Shown piece by piece: positions 17,260 through 27,608 of a stretch of DNA of 64,000 nucleotides. The notes under the pieces are model-generated. The model saw nothing but the letters and a program-made list of their open reading frames with translations, made no database searches and was not told where the DNA came from. The stretch spans positions 1-64,000 of the forward strand of contig DATASQ010000027.1 of assembly GCA_036269135.1 (NCBI GenBank). Direction: 5' to 3'. A program made the position numbers and the translations under genes. Source of the DNA: Palsa-343 sp036269135 (GTDB taxonomy: Bacteria > Acidobacteriota > Terriglobia > Terriglobales > Acidobacteriaceae). Numbering within the stretch: position 1 is the stretch's first letter; every line of letters starts with the position of its first letter.

Positions 17260-19710
17260 CTAGAAACGCAACAGGTAGGAAAGCTTCAGATAGACATTCT
17301 TGCCGTCGTTCATGAGAGAGGATCCGGTGGGCGGGAGGATCGGCTCGCTCGGATTACACAGGCCGTTCTGCTCCCGGGTGCACAGGGCTCGGTCAATGTT
17401 GGCGAAGTTGCCGATGTAGCCGAAGTAGAGCGCCGTGCCTGGATGCGGCATGTAGGTGAAGAGCGCGTCGGCGAAGAGGCTCTTGGAATTTTCGGCGTCG
17501 GTGTACTGAGGATTGGGCAGCGTGGCAATGTACTGGCCGGTGAGGTTGAACGAAGCGGCTTTGGTGAACTGGTAATTCCAGCGCGAGACGAGCTCGTGGT
17601 TGTCGTAGACCACGTCGCCGGTCGCCGGGTCGGTGAAGTGGGTATAGACGTAGCTGTTCTGGAGATCCAGGGAGCCGACGGGCTTCACTTCAACATTGAG
17701 GTTGGGTGAAGCGACATCGACCGGGCCGGGCCCCTGATTATTGGGGGGCGAATAGTTGATCGCGGTGCCCTGGTAGTAGCCGCCACCGATGGCGAGGTAA
17801 GGCACCGGCGAGGTATAGACGCTGAGGCCGGCCTGGTTGCTGTGGTACTCGACATTGCCGGGCAGGGCGGAGTAGTCGATGGGGCGGAGCCGGTCCTGGC
17901 CGAACTGGATCCAGCCGGAGGCGGAGGTGCGGCCCTTAAAGGTCACGCTCCAGGAAGGATTCAGGTAGTAGTCGAGGGGCAGGCTGTTGTGGTCCCAGAT
18001 GCGCTCCATGTAGACGCTGGGGCCCTGGGAAAGAATCGGCCCGTGCGAGGGGCGAAACGTATAGCCGATGCGGCCATTGGGCTCGCGGATATCGGGACGC
18101 TGAAAGTATCCCGTATCGGTGACGAAACCGGCGGAATTATCGTTGTAGGCCGTCCACCAGCTCCAGTGCAGATCGGAATAGCTGACCTGCTGGAAGTACG
18201 CCTGGCCGCTGCAGAAGAGCGCATAGTTCTCGCACTCCTGTTCGCCGGGCGTGGCATTGTTGAGGTTCTTTGTCTCCGTGGTGACCGCCTGGCCCGTCAC
18301 CGTCCAGCCGTTGCCGACGCGTGCGCGGTAGTCGAAGCCGCCGGCGCGGTTGAAGGAGTCGACGTATTCGCGGTCGGCGTAGATCAGGCCCACATCGGAG
18401 AGTTTGCCGATGTCGCGGTTGACGCGAGCGGCATAGAACTCAGCGCGGGTGTTGGCATTGGGATCGGTGGCCGGGACGAGCTGACCGGGACTGCGATCGT
18501 CCACGCTGAGCACCCCCATGGCCCACGGACCGAGCTTGCCGGTGAGGCGCGCACCGTACTGCGGCGTGACGACGTTGTCGGTGTAGTAGAGGCTGATGGG
18601 CGTCTGGAAATAGCTGCTGTTCTCGATGAAGAACGGCCGCACCTCCGCGTAATAGGGAGGAAAGCGCTGATTGGGCGCGGCGGGATTATCGATGCCGACC
18701 TGGCTGAAGTCGGGATTGACGGTCGTATCGAGGACCAGGCTGTTGTGCAGGATGAACTTGGCATCGAGGCCGCTGTAGGCCTGGAGGGAGTGGTCTTCAA
18801 AGAAGGGGTTGGTGGGATCGACGGAATTGAGCTGGCGCATATTGCGGGCCAGGGTGTAGGGCTCGAACTGCAGGTTCTGCCCTTTCTCGATATCGCGGAA
18901 GCCTTCGACGGCCATATCCTGGGTGAGACGTCCGGCGATGTTGTGGTTGCTGCGCGGCCAGTAATCGGACTCATTCAGGTGGGAGACGTTGCGCCCGAGA
19001 ATGATGCCCCAGGTGCGCATCTCGCCCGGATCGGCCCTGGCAAAGTAGAGGCTGGCGAAGGGGATGCGCATCAGCACGACGTAGCCGGTGGGTGTCCGCC
19101 GGGCCGAAGTGTCCCAGACCGTGTCGAAGGAGAAGTCGTAGCCGGTCTGCTCGCTGTAGAGTCCGTCGGTCTGGATGCCCAGCGGATTGGTCTGGAAGAA
19201 GAAGGCACGCCGCTGATCGTGGAAGGTATCCAGCATCATGAAGACGTCATCGTCGTCGCCGGGAGCATCGCGAGCGAGCATGTGAGCGCGGATGAGGCCG
19301 GGCGTCGAGTCGCTGCAAACAAACGCGACAAAAAGAGCTTCGTGGGTATAGCCGAGATACGCGACAGTGTCTTCCGGCGGCCTTTTGCCGTCGTCGGGAT
19401 AGCGCTCGATGAAGCGGTGAACGCGGAGCATCTGCCGGGCGGCGGTCCCATGGAAGGAATTGCCGAGAAAGTCGGCCAGTTTCGGCACCGCGCTCAGACG
19501 GGGGATGACGATCGTCTCATGGTGACGGACGGGCGTATAACCATCGCCGGAGGAGTCTGCGCCGTTGGCGGAGGCGGGAAGCGGACCATTCGCGGACGCA
19601 TGGCCGTTATCCGTGTCGGCACGGCCGGGCACGGAGGCAAGCGCATGGCAGGGAGCCCATGCGACCAGCCAAAGCAGCAACAGGATCAAAGATTTCCAAT
19701 AAGAATGCAT
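17260..19710 (-). CDS. DUF5916 outer-membrane protein with CBM9-like N-terminal domain
   Basis: 816 residues. A signal peptide covers the first ~25 residues. Residues ~70-260 resemble a CBM9-like beta-sandwich ('YLGYTHEALFVAFVCSDS', 'DDDDVFMMLDTFHDQRRAFF', 'VLMRIPFASLYF'). The rest is DUF5916-like, rich in Tyr/Asn and alternating strands, and ends '...YLKLSYLLRF' with the terminal Phe of outer-membrane barrels. The family occurs in acidobacteria and Bacteroidetes near proteases and TonB systems, but its role is not known. It converges with trpD and diverges from the GGDEF/EAL gene across 277 bp. Confidence 0.8.
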   Translation of the reverse strand: MHSYWKSLILLLLWLVAWAPCHALASVPGRADTDNGHASANGPLPASANGADSSGDGYTPVRHHETIVIPRLSAVPKLADFLGNSFHGTAARQMLRVHRFIERYPDDGKRPPEDTVAYLGYTHEALFVAFVCSDSTPGLIRAHMLARDAPGDDDDVFMMLDTFHDQRRAFFFQTNPLGIQTDGLYSEQTGYDFSFDTVWDTSARRTPTGYVVLMRIPFASLYFARADPGEMRTWGIILGRNVSHLNESDYWPRSNHNIAGRLTQDMAVEGFRDIEKGQNLQFEPYTLARNMRQLNSVDPTNPFFEDHSLQAYSGLDAKFILHNSLVLDTTVNPDFSQVGIDNPAAPNQRFPPYYAEVRPFFIENSSYFQTPISLYYTDNVVTPQYGARLTGKLGPWAMGVLSVDDRSPGQLVPATDPNANTRAEFYAARVNRDIGKLSDVGLIYADREYVDSFNRAGGFDYRARVGNGWTVTGQAVTTETKNLNNATPGEQECENYALFCSGQAYFQQVSYSDLHWSWWTAYNDNSAGFVTDTGYFQRPDIREPNGRIGYTFRPSHGPILSQGPSVYMERIWDHNSLPLDYYLNPSWSVTFKGRTSASGWIQFGQDRLRPIDYSALPGNVEYHSNQAGLSVYTSPVPYLAIGGGYYQGTAINYSPPNNQGPGPVDVASPNLNVEVKPVGSLDLQNSYVYTHFTDPATGDVVYDNHELVSRWNYQFTKAASFNLTGQYIATLPNPQYTDAENSKSLFADALFTYMPHPGTALYFGYIGNFANIDRALCTREQNGLCNPSEPILPPTGSSLMNDGKNVYLKLSYLLRF

Positions 19711-19987
19711 ACTGCGACGCCGGCATTTCTCCGGCTGGTGTGCCAGGACGAGGGCGGGGTGCGTGCTCTCCGCAGACTTCCCTCTTTCCGTTATATCGCA
19801 GGATTGTCAAACGAAATCGCATGCCGGATCAGAATTCGGAGATTCGCGCGATCCATCCCCGGACAGTGGGGCAAACCGCCTGATCTGGTGGAGGAATGCC
19901 GTTGTTAACTCGTCTGGTTCCAAATGGGTACAGAGCCAGGCCAAAGTTGTATGGCTTTGGTAACCATCGCCCGCCCATGATTGTTGC

Positions 19988-21793
19988 ATGAGCCGCAACA
20001 GCTTGACGGCAAGCCCGACCCTTGTGGCGGGGCTGGCGATGATTGGGGTCTCGGTGTGTCACGGGTCCGTCGTTTCCCATTTTTCCGCGGCCCGGCAATT
20101 CGAGGGTCTTTCGTTCAATGCGGCGGTTATCCCCCTGGGGGGCCCCGTCTGGACATCCCCCATGAGTGCGATCATGATCGCGATTCTGGCTCTGCTGAGT
20201 CTGGCGATTCTGGCCGTGCTGTGGCGGGTGAACAAACTGCGGCAGCAGGTGAGTGAACAGGAGGGGGCGCTGCAGAAAGCGTCCGAGACGACCCAGGCGA
20301 TCCGTGAGCTTTCCCGGTCGATGCTGCAGGTCGCGGCGCAGCGGCCGTTCGATGTGCAGGTTCCGGTGCGCGGCAGCGAAGAGGTGGGCGAGCTGGTGGA
20401 TGGCTTCAACGCCATGCTGACGGAAATGCAGCGGCGGGACCGCGCGCGGAAAGACGCCGAAGCGCGGCTGCAGCAGATGGTTCTGTTCGACGATCTGACC
20501 GGTTTGCCGAATCGGCGGCTGCTGATCGATCGGCTGACGCACAGCCTGGCCAAGGGTTGGCGCGAGAACCGGAAAGTGGCTCTGCTCTATATCGATCTGG
20601 ACGGATTCAAGCTGGTCAACGACGGGATGGGCCACAGCGTGGGCGATGCGCTGCTGGGCCAGGTCGCGCAGCGGATGAAAACCCGTTTCCGGCAGTCGGA
20701 CACCCTGGCGCGCATCGGCGGGGATGAGTTCACGCTGATTCTCGAGGACGTGCAAAGTCCGGAGGCCGCCGACACCGTGGCCCACGATGCGCTGGAGTTG
20801 CTGAAAACGCCGTTCGAGGTGGATGGCCAGTCGATCCGGATCACGGCCAGCGTCGGCATCAGCCTGTTTCCGGACCACGCCCAGGACAGCGGGCAGCTCC
20901 TGCGCCAGGCCGACTGCGCAATGTTCGCGGCCAAGCGCAACGGGAAGAATCGAGTGGTGCAGTTTGGCGATGGGCTGGGAACGGCGGCGCGCGAACGCCT
21001 GATGCTGGAAGGCGAGTTGCGGCACGCCATCGACAATGGCGAAATCACGCTGCATTACCAGCCGGAATTCGATCTGGCGACGAATACGATCGTGCGCTTC
21101 GAGGCGCTGGCGCGGTGGAAGCATCCGACCCTGGGACCGATTCCGCCGCTGAGCTTTATTCCCATTGCGGAAGAGAGCGGCCTGATTGTGCCGCTGGGCG
21201 CCTATGTTCTGGAGCGTGCCTGTACGGATGCCGTGAAGTGGCAGGCCCGAGCCCGGCGGCCGGTACAGGTGGCGGTGAATGTGTCGAGCGTGCAGTTTGC
21301 CCGTGATTCGTTCCTCGAAGAAGTGGAGGACACGCTGCACCGCACCGGGCTGAAACCCAGTCTGCTGCAGCTGGAGCTGACGGAATCGGCGACGCTGACC
21401 GGCGTGGAGCGTGCTGCCGATCTGATCCGGCGGCTGACCGGACGCGGCATCGGCGTGGCCATGGACGACTTCGGAACCGGTTACTCGTGCCTGAGCTATC
21501 TGCCGAAGCTCTTCCTGGATGCGCTCAAGCTGGACCGCACCTTTGTGACGGAACTGGCCGTGCGCCAGGAGACGCGGGCGTTCGTGCAGTCGGTGCTGTC
21601 AATGGCTCACAACCTGCACATGAAGGTGATTGTGGAAGGCATTGAAACCCGCGAGCAGCTGGAGTTGATGCGGGCCCTCGGCACCAACGAGGCGCAGGGA
21701 TATCTGCTGGGGCGGCCGACGCCCAATCCGATGGAGCAGATGGCCTGGGGCGCGGACATCGCGCGGGCCCGGGAGCTGGAAGCGGTCTCGTAG
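19988..21793 (+). CDS. Bifunctional diguanylate cyclase/phosphodiesterase (GGDEF-EAL)
   Basis: 601 residues if started at 19988; an ATG at 20162 immediately before the membrane helix is an alternative. A transmembrane helix ('MIAILALLSLAILAVLW', ~63-79) leads into a HAMP-like linker and short coiled coil (~85-160). The GGDEF domain carries 'DDLTGLPNRR', the intact active site GGDEF at 244-248 and an RxxD product-inhibition site (R235-D238). The EAL domain has EAL at 372-374 ('RFEALARW'), 'DDFGTGYSCLSYL' and 'VEGIETREQ', so both catalytic centres look complete. It makes and degrades cyclic di-GMP. No sensory domain is obvious beyond the short N-terminus. Confidence 0.92.
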   Translation: MSRNSLTASPTLVAGLAMIGVSVCHGSVVSHFSAARQFEGLSFNAAVIPLGGPVWTSPMSAIMIAILALLSLAILAVLWRVNKLRQQVSEQEGALQKASETTQAIRELSRSMLQVAAQRPFDVQVPVRGSEEVGELVDGFNAMLTEMQRRDRARKDAEARLQQMVLFDDLTGLPNRRLLIDRLTHSLAKGWRENRKVALLYIDLDGFKLVNDGMGHSVGDALLGQVAQRMKTRFRQSDTLARIGGDEFTLILEDVQSPEAADTVAHDALELLKTPFEVDGQSIRITASVGISLFPDHAQDSGQLLRQADCAMFAAKRNGKNRVVQFGDGLGTAARERLMLEGELRHAIDNGEITLHYQPEFDLATNTIVRFEALARWKHPTLGPIPPLSFIPIAEESGLIVPLGAYVLERACTDAVKWQARARRPVQVAVNVSSVQFARDSFLEEVEDTLHRTGLKPSLLQLELTESATLTGVERAADLIRRLTGRGIGVAMDDFGTGYSCLSYLPKLFLDALKLDRTFVTELAVRQETRAFVQSVLSMAHNLHMKVIVEGIETREQLELMRALGTNEAQGYLLGRPTPNPMEQMAWGADIARARELEAVS

Positions 21794-21818
21794 TACTGAT
21801 CCGGGCCGGCGACTGTTC

Positions 21819-23987
21819 CTATTGGTGCGCCGTGGACGCCCACTTCTTCCACATGACAGGATCGGCCAGCATCCTGATGTAGACGCCGCCCACCACGGAC
21901 CGGGCCTGGAAGCCGGCCTGCGCCCCCGTGACGGTATCGAACCAGTCGCTCAGCGGCACCCGCGTTGGGCTCTCGGTCATGAACTTGTACAACGGATCCA
22001 TCAGCTCGTGAAAATCCTGCTGATTGGGAGCCATCGTCGCCGTCCACACGCTCCAGTCCAGCTTCGTGTAGGTATGCCGATTATCCAGCGGCAGGCCAAA
22101 CGCATTCTGATGCTTCAGGTAAAACGCAATCTCCTGCTGCGGGACCGACGGCGGAAAGAGGTTGAGGCCGAGAATGCGGTCCCACACCAGGTTGTATTTC
22201 TGGCTCCATGTCCCCGGCAGATTAAACGCCAGCCGCGTGTGATCCCCGTCGGCCGCCATCTTCACCCACTGCTTCGCCATCTCCTGCGCGCTCTGCCGGA
22301 ACTTCGCCGCCTCGTCGGTCTTGTGCAGGCTGTCGGCCAGCTGCGCATAGCTGCCCAGCGCCAGAATCGCCTTGATCGACAGGTTGGCGTTGTGCGCGAG
22401 GTGGCCGGTGAAGTCATCGGTGCTCAGCTGATTCTCCGGGTCCATGCCAAACTTCAGCAGATAATCCGCCCACTTCGACAGCAACGGCCAGTACTCCGCG
22501 GCAAAGTCCGCGTTGCCTTCCGCCTTCGCCAGAGCGTCGAACATGATGAGCATGTTGCCGCTTTCTTCCACCGGCATCTGATCCTCTTCGGTCTTCTCGC
22601 CCCCGCCGTACACCTGCCCGTTCGCCAGCGGATAGGTTCCGACATCGTGCGGCGCAAACGGCCACCGCCACCGCGGCAGCCGCGCATAATCCATCACCGG
22701 GCGCAGTTCGGCCTCCAGCAACTTTGGATTGAGGAGCAGGAAAAACGGCGACGCCGGATACGTAACATCGACCGTATCGGTGCAGCCATTGCTGGAGTTC
22801 TCCTTCGAGAAATAACGCGGCTGCCCGTCGATATCGACCACCAGCTTGCCTGCCCCAAAAGTCTGGCGATAGGCAAGGGTCGCCAGCGCCGCATAGCGCT
22901 CCCCGCCTGTGCTCGTCAGGTCGTTCACCAACGCCCGGTCGAAGGCCTGAGCCCTGATCATCAAACTGTCTTCCTGGTGCTCCGCATCCTGCAGCATCCC
23001 GGCAAACGTCTGCCCGTTGCGCCGCCAGTAGTCCGGCAATTGCCGGTGCAGATACTCCACGGCTTCACGATCGTCATAGGCCAGCATCGCGTGCCGCGTC
23101 ACCGGCGATGCCGACACCTCGCCCAGATCGAAATTCGCCGCCATCATCGGCAGGTCCACGCGCGGAACTCGGGGCATGTCCAGGTCGTCGCCCTGCGCCG
23201 CCGAAGCGCCGTCGGCCGTATCCCGCTGCAACGCCTCTTCCCCGACAATCTCTGTGCTCAGCCCCGCCTGCGCAGGCACCGCCAGATCCGCCCAGCCCCA
23301 GTCGATGCGCAGGTCGTCGCCGGCCTTCTGCAGCATCGGCTGCTGGTTATCGCCGATCTGCATCACCGTCATATCGCCGACGCGACTCGTCCCCCACACC
23401 ACGCTCTCGTGCTCATCGTCCACCGCCAGCTGCGCGCTGGCGCTCACCGAGAGCCGCACCTTGTGCGATTGCCCGTCGGTCGACTTCACCGTCCAGATCA
23501 AATAGGTCAGGGGCCGCGACAGCACGTCGAGGTCCTGCGGCAGAGCCGGCGTGAAGAATGTCGCGGTCAGATGAATCCCCTGGCCCTCGAAGTCGTAGAT
23601 CGTCCGCGTCGGCCAGATCGCGCGCGACACCTGCGGCAGCTCGGGAACGTCGCGCCAGTCGCCCATAAAGCGGAAGGGATGCCCATCGATACGCACCACC
23701 CCGTTCAGTTGCTGCTCGGCGCCGGTCCAGTGGCGCGTGGCCCCTCCGTCCAGCGCGTCGTCGAACGACCAGAGGCTGAAGTAGGGATCGTGCACGACCA
23801 GCGGCGTGGCCGGTGTCCGCACTGTCACCGGCTGTTGCGCCCCGGCGCATGCCGAAACAGCCAGCGCCCCGGCGGCCAGCGCCACCCATCGCCTCGCGCG
23901 GCCTCGCGGCCCCAATCCCTTTTTCCCATCCGGCTTTTGACGCCGATCCGCTTCCACCCCAGGTCTGTTCTGCATCTTCGTCCTCAT
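21819..23987 (-). CDS. Secreted glutaminase (GtaA-like, DUF4965/DUF1793 family)
   Basis: 722 residues. After an Arg-rich leader comes a hydrophobic signal with a possible lipobox (AVSAC). Segments match the fungal glutaminase A architecture: 'VVHDPYFSLWSFDDALDGG' (DUF4964-like), 'AMLAYDDREAVEYLHRQLPD', 'FFLLLNPKLLEAELRPVMDY' and the (alpha/alpha)6-like C-terminal half with 'MPVEESGNMLIM'. Such enzymes hydrolyse glutamine outside the cytoplasm in fungi; bacterial members are uncharacterised and could act on carbohydrates. It is the last gene of the locus A run, 40 bp after the GH51 gene. Confidence 0.75.
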   Translation of the reverse strand: MRTKMQNRPGVEADRRQKPDGKKGLGPRGRARRWVALAAGALAVSACAGAQQPVTVRTPATPLVVHDPYFSLWSFDDALDGGATRHWTGAEQQLNGVVRIDGHPFRFMGDWRDVPELPQVSRAIWPTRTIYDFEGQGIHLTATFFTPALPQDLDVLSRPLTYLIWTVKSTDGQSHKVRLSVSASAQLAVDDEHESVVWGTSRVGDMTVMQIGDNQQPMLQKAGDDLRIDWGWADLAVPAQAGLSTEIVGEEALQRDTADGASAAQGDDLDMPRVPRVDLPMMAANFDLGEVSASPVTRHAMLAYDDREAVEYLHRQLPDYWRRNGQTFAGMLQDAEHQEDSLMIRAQAFDRALVNDLTSTGGERYAALATLAYRQTFGAGKLVVDIDGQPRYFSKENSSNGCTDTVDVTYPASPFFLLLNPKLLEAELRPVMDYARLPRWRWPFAPHDVGTYPLANGQVYGGGEKTEEDQMPVEESGNMLIMFDALAKAEGNADFAAEYWPLLSKWADYLLKFGMDPENQLSTDDFTGHLAHNANLSIKAILALGSYAQLADSLHKTDEAAKFRQSAQEMAKQWVKMAADGDHTRLAFNLPGTWSQKYNLVWDRILGLNLFPPSVPQQEIAFYLKHQNAFGLPLDNRHTYTKLDWSVWTATMAPNQQDFHELMDPLYKFMTESPTRVPLSDWFDTVTGAQAGFQARSVVGGVYIRMLADPVMWKKWASTAHQ

Positions 23988-24027
23988 TGCCGGAATCCGC
24001 CCGAAGGCGCCTGCCTGCTGATTCGAC

Positions 24028-26163
24028 CTACCTGTGCAGCATGATGACGGTCACGCTCTCGTGCGGAAACACATGTCGCAGTCTGCCATTCTTCATCGAC
24101 TCCTGTGTCTTCACCGGAATGACGCGATCCGGCTCATCCTCATCGTTGCCCTCATCCAGGCTTCCCGCGCGCAAGGTCTTCACCTGCGCCTCGCCGCCGG
24201 CGGAAAATCCCGCGACCTCCACATTCGCCGGAATATCCGTGGTCAGGCTGCGATTCACGCAGAACAGCGTGAGCGTGTCGCCGGCATCGTTCAGCGCCGC
24301 CACCACGTCGAGATAGGGCACGCCGGCGATCTTCGGCAGCCGGCTCACCCCGTGCTGTACCGCGTAGCTGCCGCTCTCCGTCTCCACCGCCACCGGCCTC
24401 GACGCATGCGCGGTCGAATACATTCGCAGCACGTAATACCCCGGCGCCGCATACACCTGCCCGTGCTTCTTCCAGATTCCGGCAAACTCCATAAGTCCGG
24501 TCATGTCGGAAATGGGCACTATGCCGGCGTGGCGCATCAGCATGTTCAGGAACCCCGCTGTATCCACTGCGCCGCCCATGTTGGAGAAGTTCGGCGTTCC
24601 CGGACGGTGCCCGACAAACAGCCATTCGGTGAAAGCAATGTGTGCCTTGTTCGCGAAGGCAGGAAACGTATCGATCTGCTGCTGTTCCTGCTCCAGCTGC
24701 CGCCCCAGTTCCACCGGAAGCGCAAACGCGGCCGCGTCGATAAAGTCCGTCGACGCATGGGGGTCCTCCGTTTCGGTATTGGTCACCACAAAATGCGCTG
24801 ACAGGTAATCAAACGTCCCTGCTGGATTCCCCAGCTGTGCGGCGTTCCACTGCGTGAAGTCGTCCGGATCCCGACCCGTCGCAATCAGCCGGGCTGTCGG
24901 GTCCACGGCACGGATCGCCTTGCTGAAGGCCAGCGTCCGCGCCGCCAGCTGCTCCAGGGTGGGATAGGCAAGGTTCCAGTTCCCCCACAGCTCATTGCCC
25001 AGCTCCCACACCAGACCGCTGTGCTTCGAACCCTGTTCGTCGATGTAGCGCACCCAGTCCGCGGCCTCCTGGGGTGTCCCGCTCCCCAGATTCAGCGCCA
25101 CCTGGGGCTCCGCGCCAATGAGCTTGCAGAAATGCAGGAACTCGTCCGTTCCGAAGGTGTTGTATTCCGGAATCCCCCACGCCAGATTCCGCATGCTCAC
25201 CCGCTTATCCCGCGGACCGATCCCGTTCCGCCAGTGATAGCCCGATGTGAAATTGCCGCCGAAGCGCACCAGCGGCGTGTCCAGTGCTTTCGCCATGGCC
25301 ACCGCATCAGGATCCAGCCCGTCGAGCGCATCGGCCGGCATCAGCGAGAATTCATCCACATCCACGACCTCATCGCCCTGCACCTGCACCACGAAATCCG
25401 CCGGATCGAGTCGATGGAGTTTCTCCGCGGGGATCGTCAGGTGAAAGCGATACTTCGTCCAGTCTGCCGAGGCCGCGTCCACATGCGCACTGGCCAGCAC
25501 CTCCGGGTTGTTGCGCAGCCGCAGCGAGACCTCCAGTCCGGTCGGTCCACTCACATGCCGCGCGTACAGGCTTCCCTCGTAGTCCAGCGTTCGCTGCACG
25601 GGCAGGTACACCTCCTGGCGGACGCCGGTCGGCTCGTTGGGCAAGCCAAAGACCCGCAGCGACATCCAGGAATTCGCCGCGTCGCCATAGCGCAGCGCAT
25701 AGCGGTTCCCCTGCCCGTAGTTCAGGGGCTCCCAGGGCAGCGGCAGGTCCAGTTCCGACGCTCGCGTCAGCGCCGGGTTCTCCTCGACCATCGCCGCCAC
25801 ATGCCGTGTGTCCCACAGCCCCATTTCCAGGCTCGGATTCTGCAATACCTCCGCCCACAGGCCGTTGTAGGTCGAGTTCCCGATGGGCTCCAGAAACGTG
25901 CCGAAGATCGTCCTGGGCACGGGCGCTCCCGCCGAACGCCCGGCATCCACCTGCACCGTGGCCACCGCAGGAATGGGCTGGCTTACAGTGATCTGTGCGT
26001 GCAACGGGAACAATATCCCCAGTCCTCCCGCCGCGGCGGCAGCCGCAATCCGCCAGCATCCGGTGCCGCTTCCCCCGCGGACGTTGCCGCGAGCCCCGCT
26101 TGTGTTTGCTCCTGCGCGCCTCAGCCTCTCACCCAACTTGCCCCCCCCGTTTCGCGATTTCAC
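24028..26163 (-). CDS. Alpha-L-arabinofuranosidase-like glycoside hydrolase (GH51 type)
   Basis: 711 residues with a GTG start at 26163 that overlaps the TPR gene stop by GTGA. An Arg-rich leader and hydrophobic signal end near 'PLHAQI'. An N-terminal carbohydrate-binding-like region ('NGLWAEVLQNPSLEMGLWD', ~80-250) precedes the TIM barrel. The barrel shows 'LVRFGGNFTSGYHWRNGIGP', the acid/base Glu in 'VWELGNELWGNW' and the nucleophile Glu in 'IAFTEWLF'. A C-terminal beta domain follows. It likely removes arabinofuranosyl branches from arabinan or arabinoxylan in the periplasm or outside the cell. Tight coupling to the TPR and TonB receptor genes supports a shared uptake role. Confidence 0.88.
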   Translation of the reverse strand: MKSRNGGGKLGERLRRAGANTSGARGNVRGGSGTGCWRIAAAAAAGGLGILFPLHAQITVSQPIPAVATVQVDAGRSAGAPVPRTIFGTFLEPIGNSTYNGLWAEVLQNPSLEMGLWDTRHVAAMVEENPALTRASELDLPLPWEPLNYGQGNRYALRYGDAANSWMSLRVFGLPNEPTGVRQEVYLPVQRTLDYEGSLYARHVSGPTGLEVSLRLRNNPEVLASAHVDAASADWTKYRFHLTIPAEKLHRLDPADFVVQVQGDEVVDVDEFSLMPADALDGLDPDAVAMAKALDTPLVRFGGNFTSGYHWRNGIGPRDKRVSMRNLAWGIPEYNTFGTDEFLHFCKLIGAEPQVALNLGSGTPQEAADWVRYIDEQGSKHSGLVWELGNELWGNWNLAYPTLEQLAARTLAFSKAIRAVDPTARLIATGRDPDDFTQWNAAQLGNPAGTFDYLSAHFVVTNTETEDPHASTDFIDAAAFALPVELGRQLEQEQQQIDTFPAFANKAHIAFTEWLFVGHRPGTPNFSNMGGAVDTAGFLNMLMRHAGIVPISDMTGLMEFAGIWKKHGQVYAAPGYYVLRMYSTAHASRPVAVETESGSYAVQHGVSRLPKIAGVPYLDVVAALNDAGDTLTLFCVNRSLTTDIPANVEVAGFSAGGEAQVKTLRAGSLDEGNDEDEPDRVIPVKTQESMKNGRLRHVFPHESVTVIMLHR

Positions 26164-27350
26164 TGCGCCGGCGGACCCGCCGGCGGTTTGTTCTCCGCTC
26201 CTGCGTTCAGCTTCCGCCAGTCCTGAATATCTTTTGCGCGTGCCTGCGCCGCCTGCTGGTGCAACTGCTGGAATTTCTCCACTGCGGCCCGCGCCTCCGC
26301 CGTCCTGCCCAGGTCCCTGTAGACCTGCCCCAACCCATACCAGGCCTGGCGCGCCGTCTCCCCTCCCAGCGTTGTCGCTTTCTGATACTCGGCGACAGCC
26401 GGCTCCTGCCTGCCTTCCGCCGCATAGGCGCGGCCCAGATAATAATCCGCCACCGTCGGCGCCGCATTCAGCTTCACCACCTGCTCCAGCAGTCCTGCCG
26501 CCGATGCCGCCTGGCCTGAATCCACCCGCGTGCTCGCCAGGTTGTACATGGCGATCGGATTCCCCGGTGTCAGTTCCAGCTGTTGCTCGAACGCCTTTTC
26601 CGCAAGATCCAGATGCCCCGTCTGCCGGTATTCCCAGCCCAGGCCCTCGTACAAGTCGGCCTGCTTCGGAGCAATTTTGATTGCCGCCTGGTATTCGTGA
26701 ATCGCCTCGTCCGGCTGACCCGCCTGCGCGTCAATCTGCGCATTCAGACGGTGCAGCCGCCACGAACCTGGATCCAGCCTGTAGAGCCGCGTGTAGCTTT
26801 CGCGCGCCACGGCCATATGCGCCTGCACCCGGTAGTCCAGAATGCCGGCATCGTCCGGCGCCAGTTCCGCGGCGCGATCCAGCGGCGCCGTTGCCTGCTC
26901 CGGGTGGCCCGACTCCATCTCCACAATGCCCAGCCACATCAACACCTGCAGGTTGTCCGGATCCTCCCGCCCAGCCTGCTCCAGATCCACGACCGCCGCA
27001 TCGATGTGCTGGGTCTGATACTCCGCAATGCCCAGAAACAGCCGCGCCCCGTGGACCGAGGGGTCGAGCGCCAGCGCGTGGCGGATCGATCCGGTCGCGT
27101 CCTCCAGCTTGCCTTCCTTCAACTGCGCCAGCCCCAGATCCAGCCAGCCGGGGGCGAAATTCGGAGCCGTGTCGGTCGCCCTTCGATAACTCGCCTCCGC
27201 CTCAGCAGCGTTGCCGGCCCGCATCGCCTCAGCTCCCTGCTGCAGCAGAGAGCCCACTCCCGGTGGGGGTGCGGGCTGTCCCAGAGTCACAGTGGACAGC
27301 AACAGGAGCAGGGGAATGGCCAGAAGCTCTTTGTATGTGAGTCGATCCAT
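26160..27350 (-). CDS. Secreted TPR-repeat protein of locus A
   Basis: 396 residues with a signal peptide (cleavage near 'TVTLGQ') and no lipobox, so probably periplasmic. At least eight tetratricopeptide units are visible, with typical pairs such as 'ADLYEGLGWEYRQTGHLDLA' and 'PTVADYYLGRAYAAEGRQEP'. It has no catalytic motif. It lies between the TonB receptor and the GH51 gene and overlaps the latter by 4 bp (GTGA), which implies translational coupling. TPR proteins bind partner proteins; here the partner may be the receptor or hydrolases. Confidence 0.88.
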   Translation of the reverse strand: MDRLTYKELLAIPLLLLLSTVTLGQPAPPPGVGSLLQQGAEAMRAGNAAEAEASYRRATDTAPNFAPGWLDLGLAQLKEGKLEDATGSIRHALALDPSVHGARLFLGIAEYQTQHIDAAVVDLEQAGREDPDNLQVLMWLGIVEMESGHPEQATAPLDRAAELAPDDAGILDYRVQAHMAVARESYTRLYRLDPGSWRLHRLNAQIDAQAGQPDEAIHEYQAAIKIAPKQADLYEGLGWEYRQTGHLDLAEKAFEQQLELTPGNPIAMYNLASTRVDSGQAASAAGLLEQVVKLNAAPTVADYYLGRAYAAEGRQEPAVAEYQKATTLGGETARQAWYGLGQVYRDLGRTAEARAAVEKFQQLHQQAAQARAKDIQDWRKLNAGAENKPPAGPPAQ

Positions 27351-27608
27351 GTGGCAGCCTCACACATCCAATCTAGCGCGCCGCTGTTGTGCCCGTCCGT
27401 TTGCAGTCTCATCCTCGTTGAAAACTCTTCTGTCCATGCAGATTCCGTCTGCCGCCTGTACCCTGTTGCAGGACCACGGTATCGCGACTGCCACGGATCC
27501 GCTGCGGCCCCGCCCCGGCAAAGAGCAGCCGCGGGCCGGAACCCGGGAATCCTGCGGTACAGGCGGGTGCAGTTGAGGCGTGCACCAGCCGACGTGTCCG
27601 CTGTTACC

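Noticed and set aside
17842..19908. 688-codon open plus-strand frame
   Set aside because: It is antisense to the DUF5916 gene, whose protein has a signal peptide, a CBM9-like domain and a barrel-type C-terminus; the plus frame has no recognisable domain.
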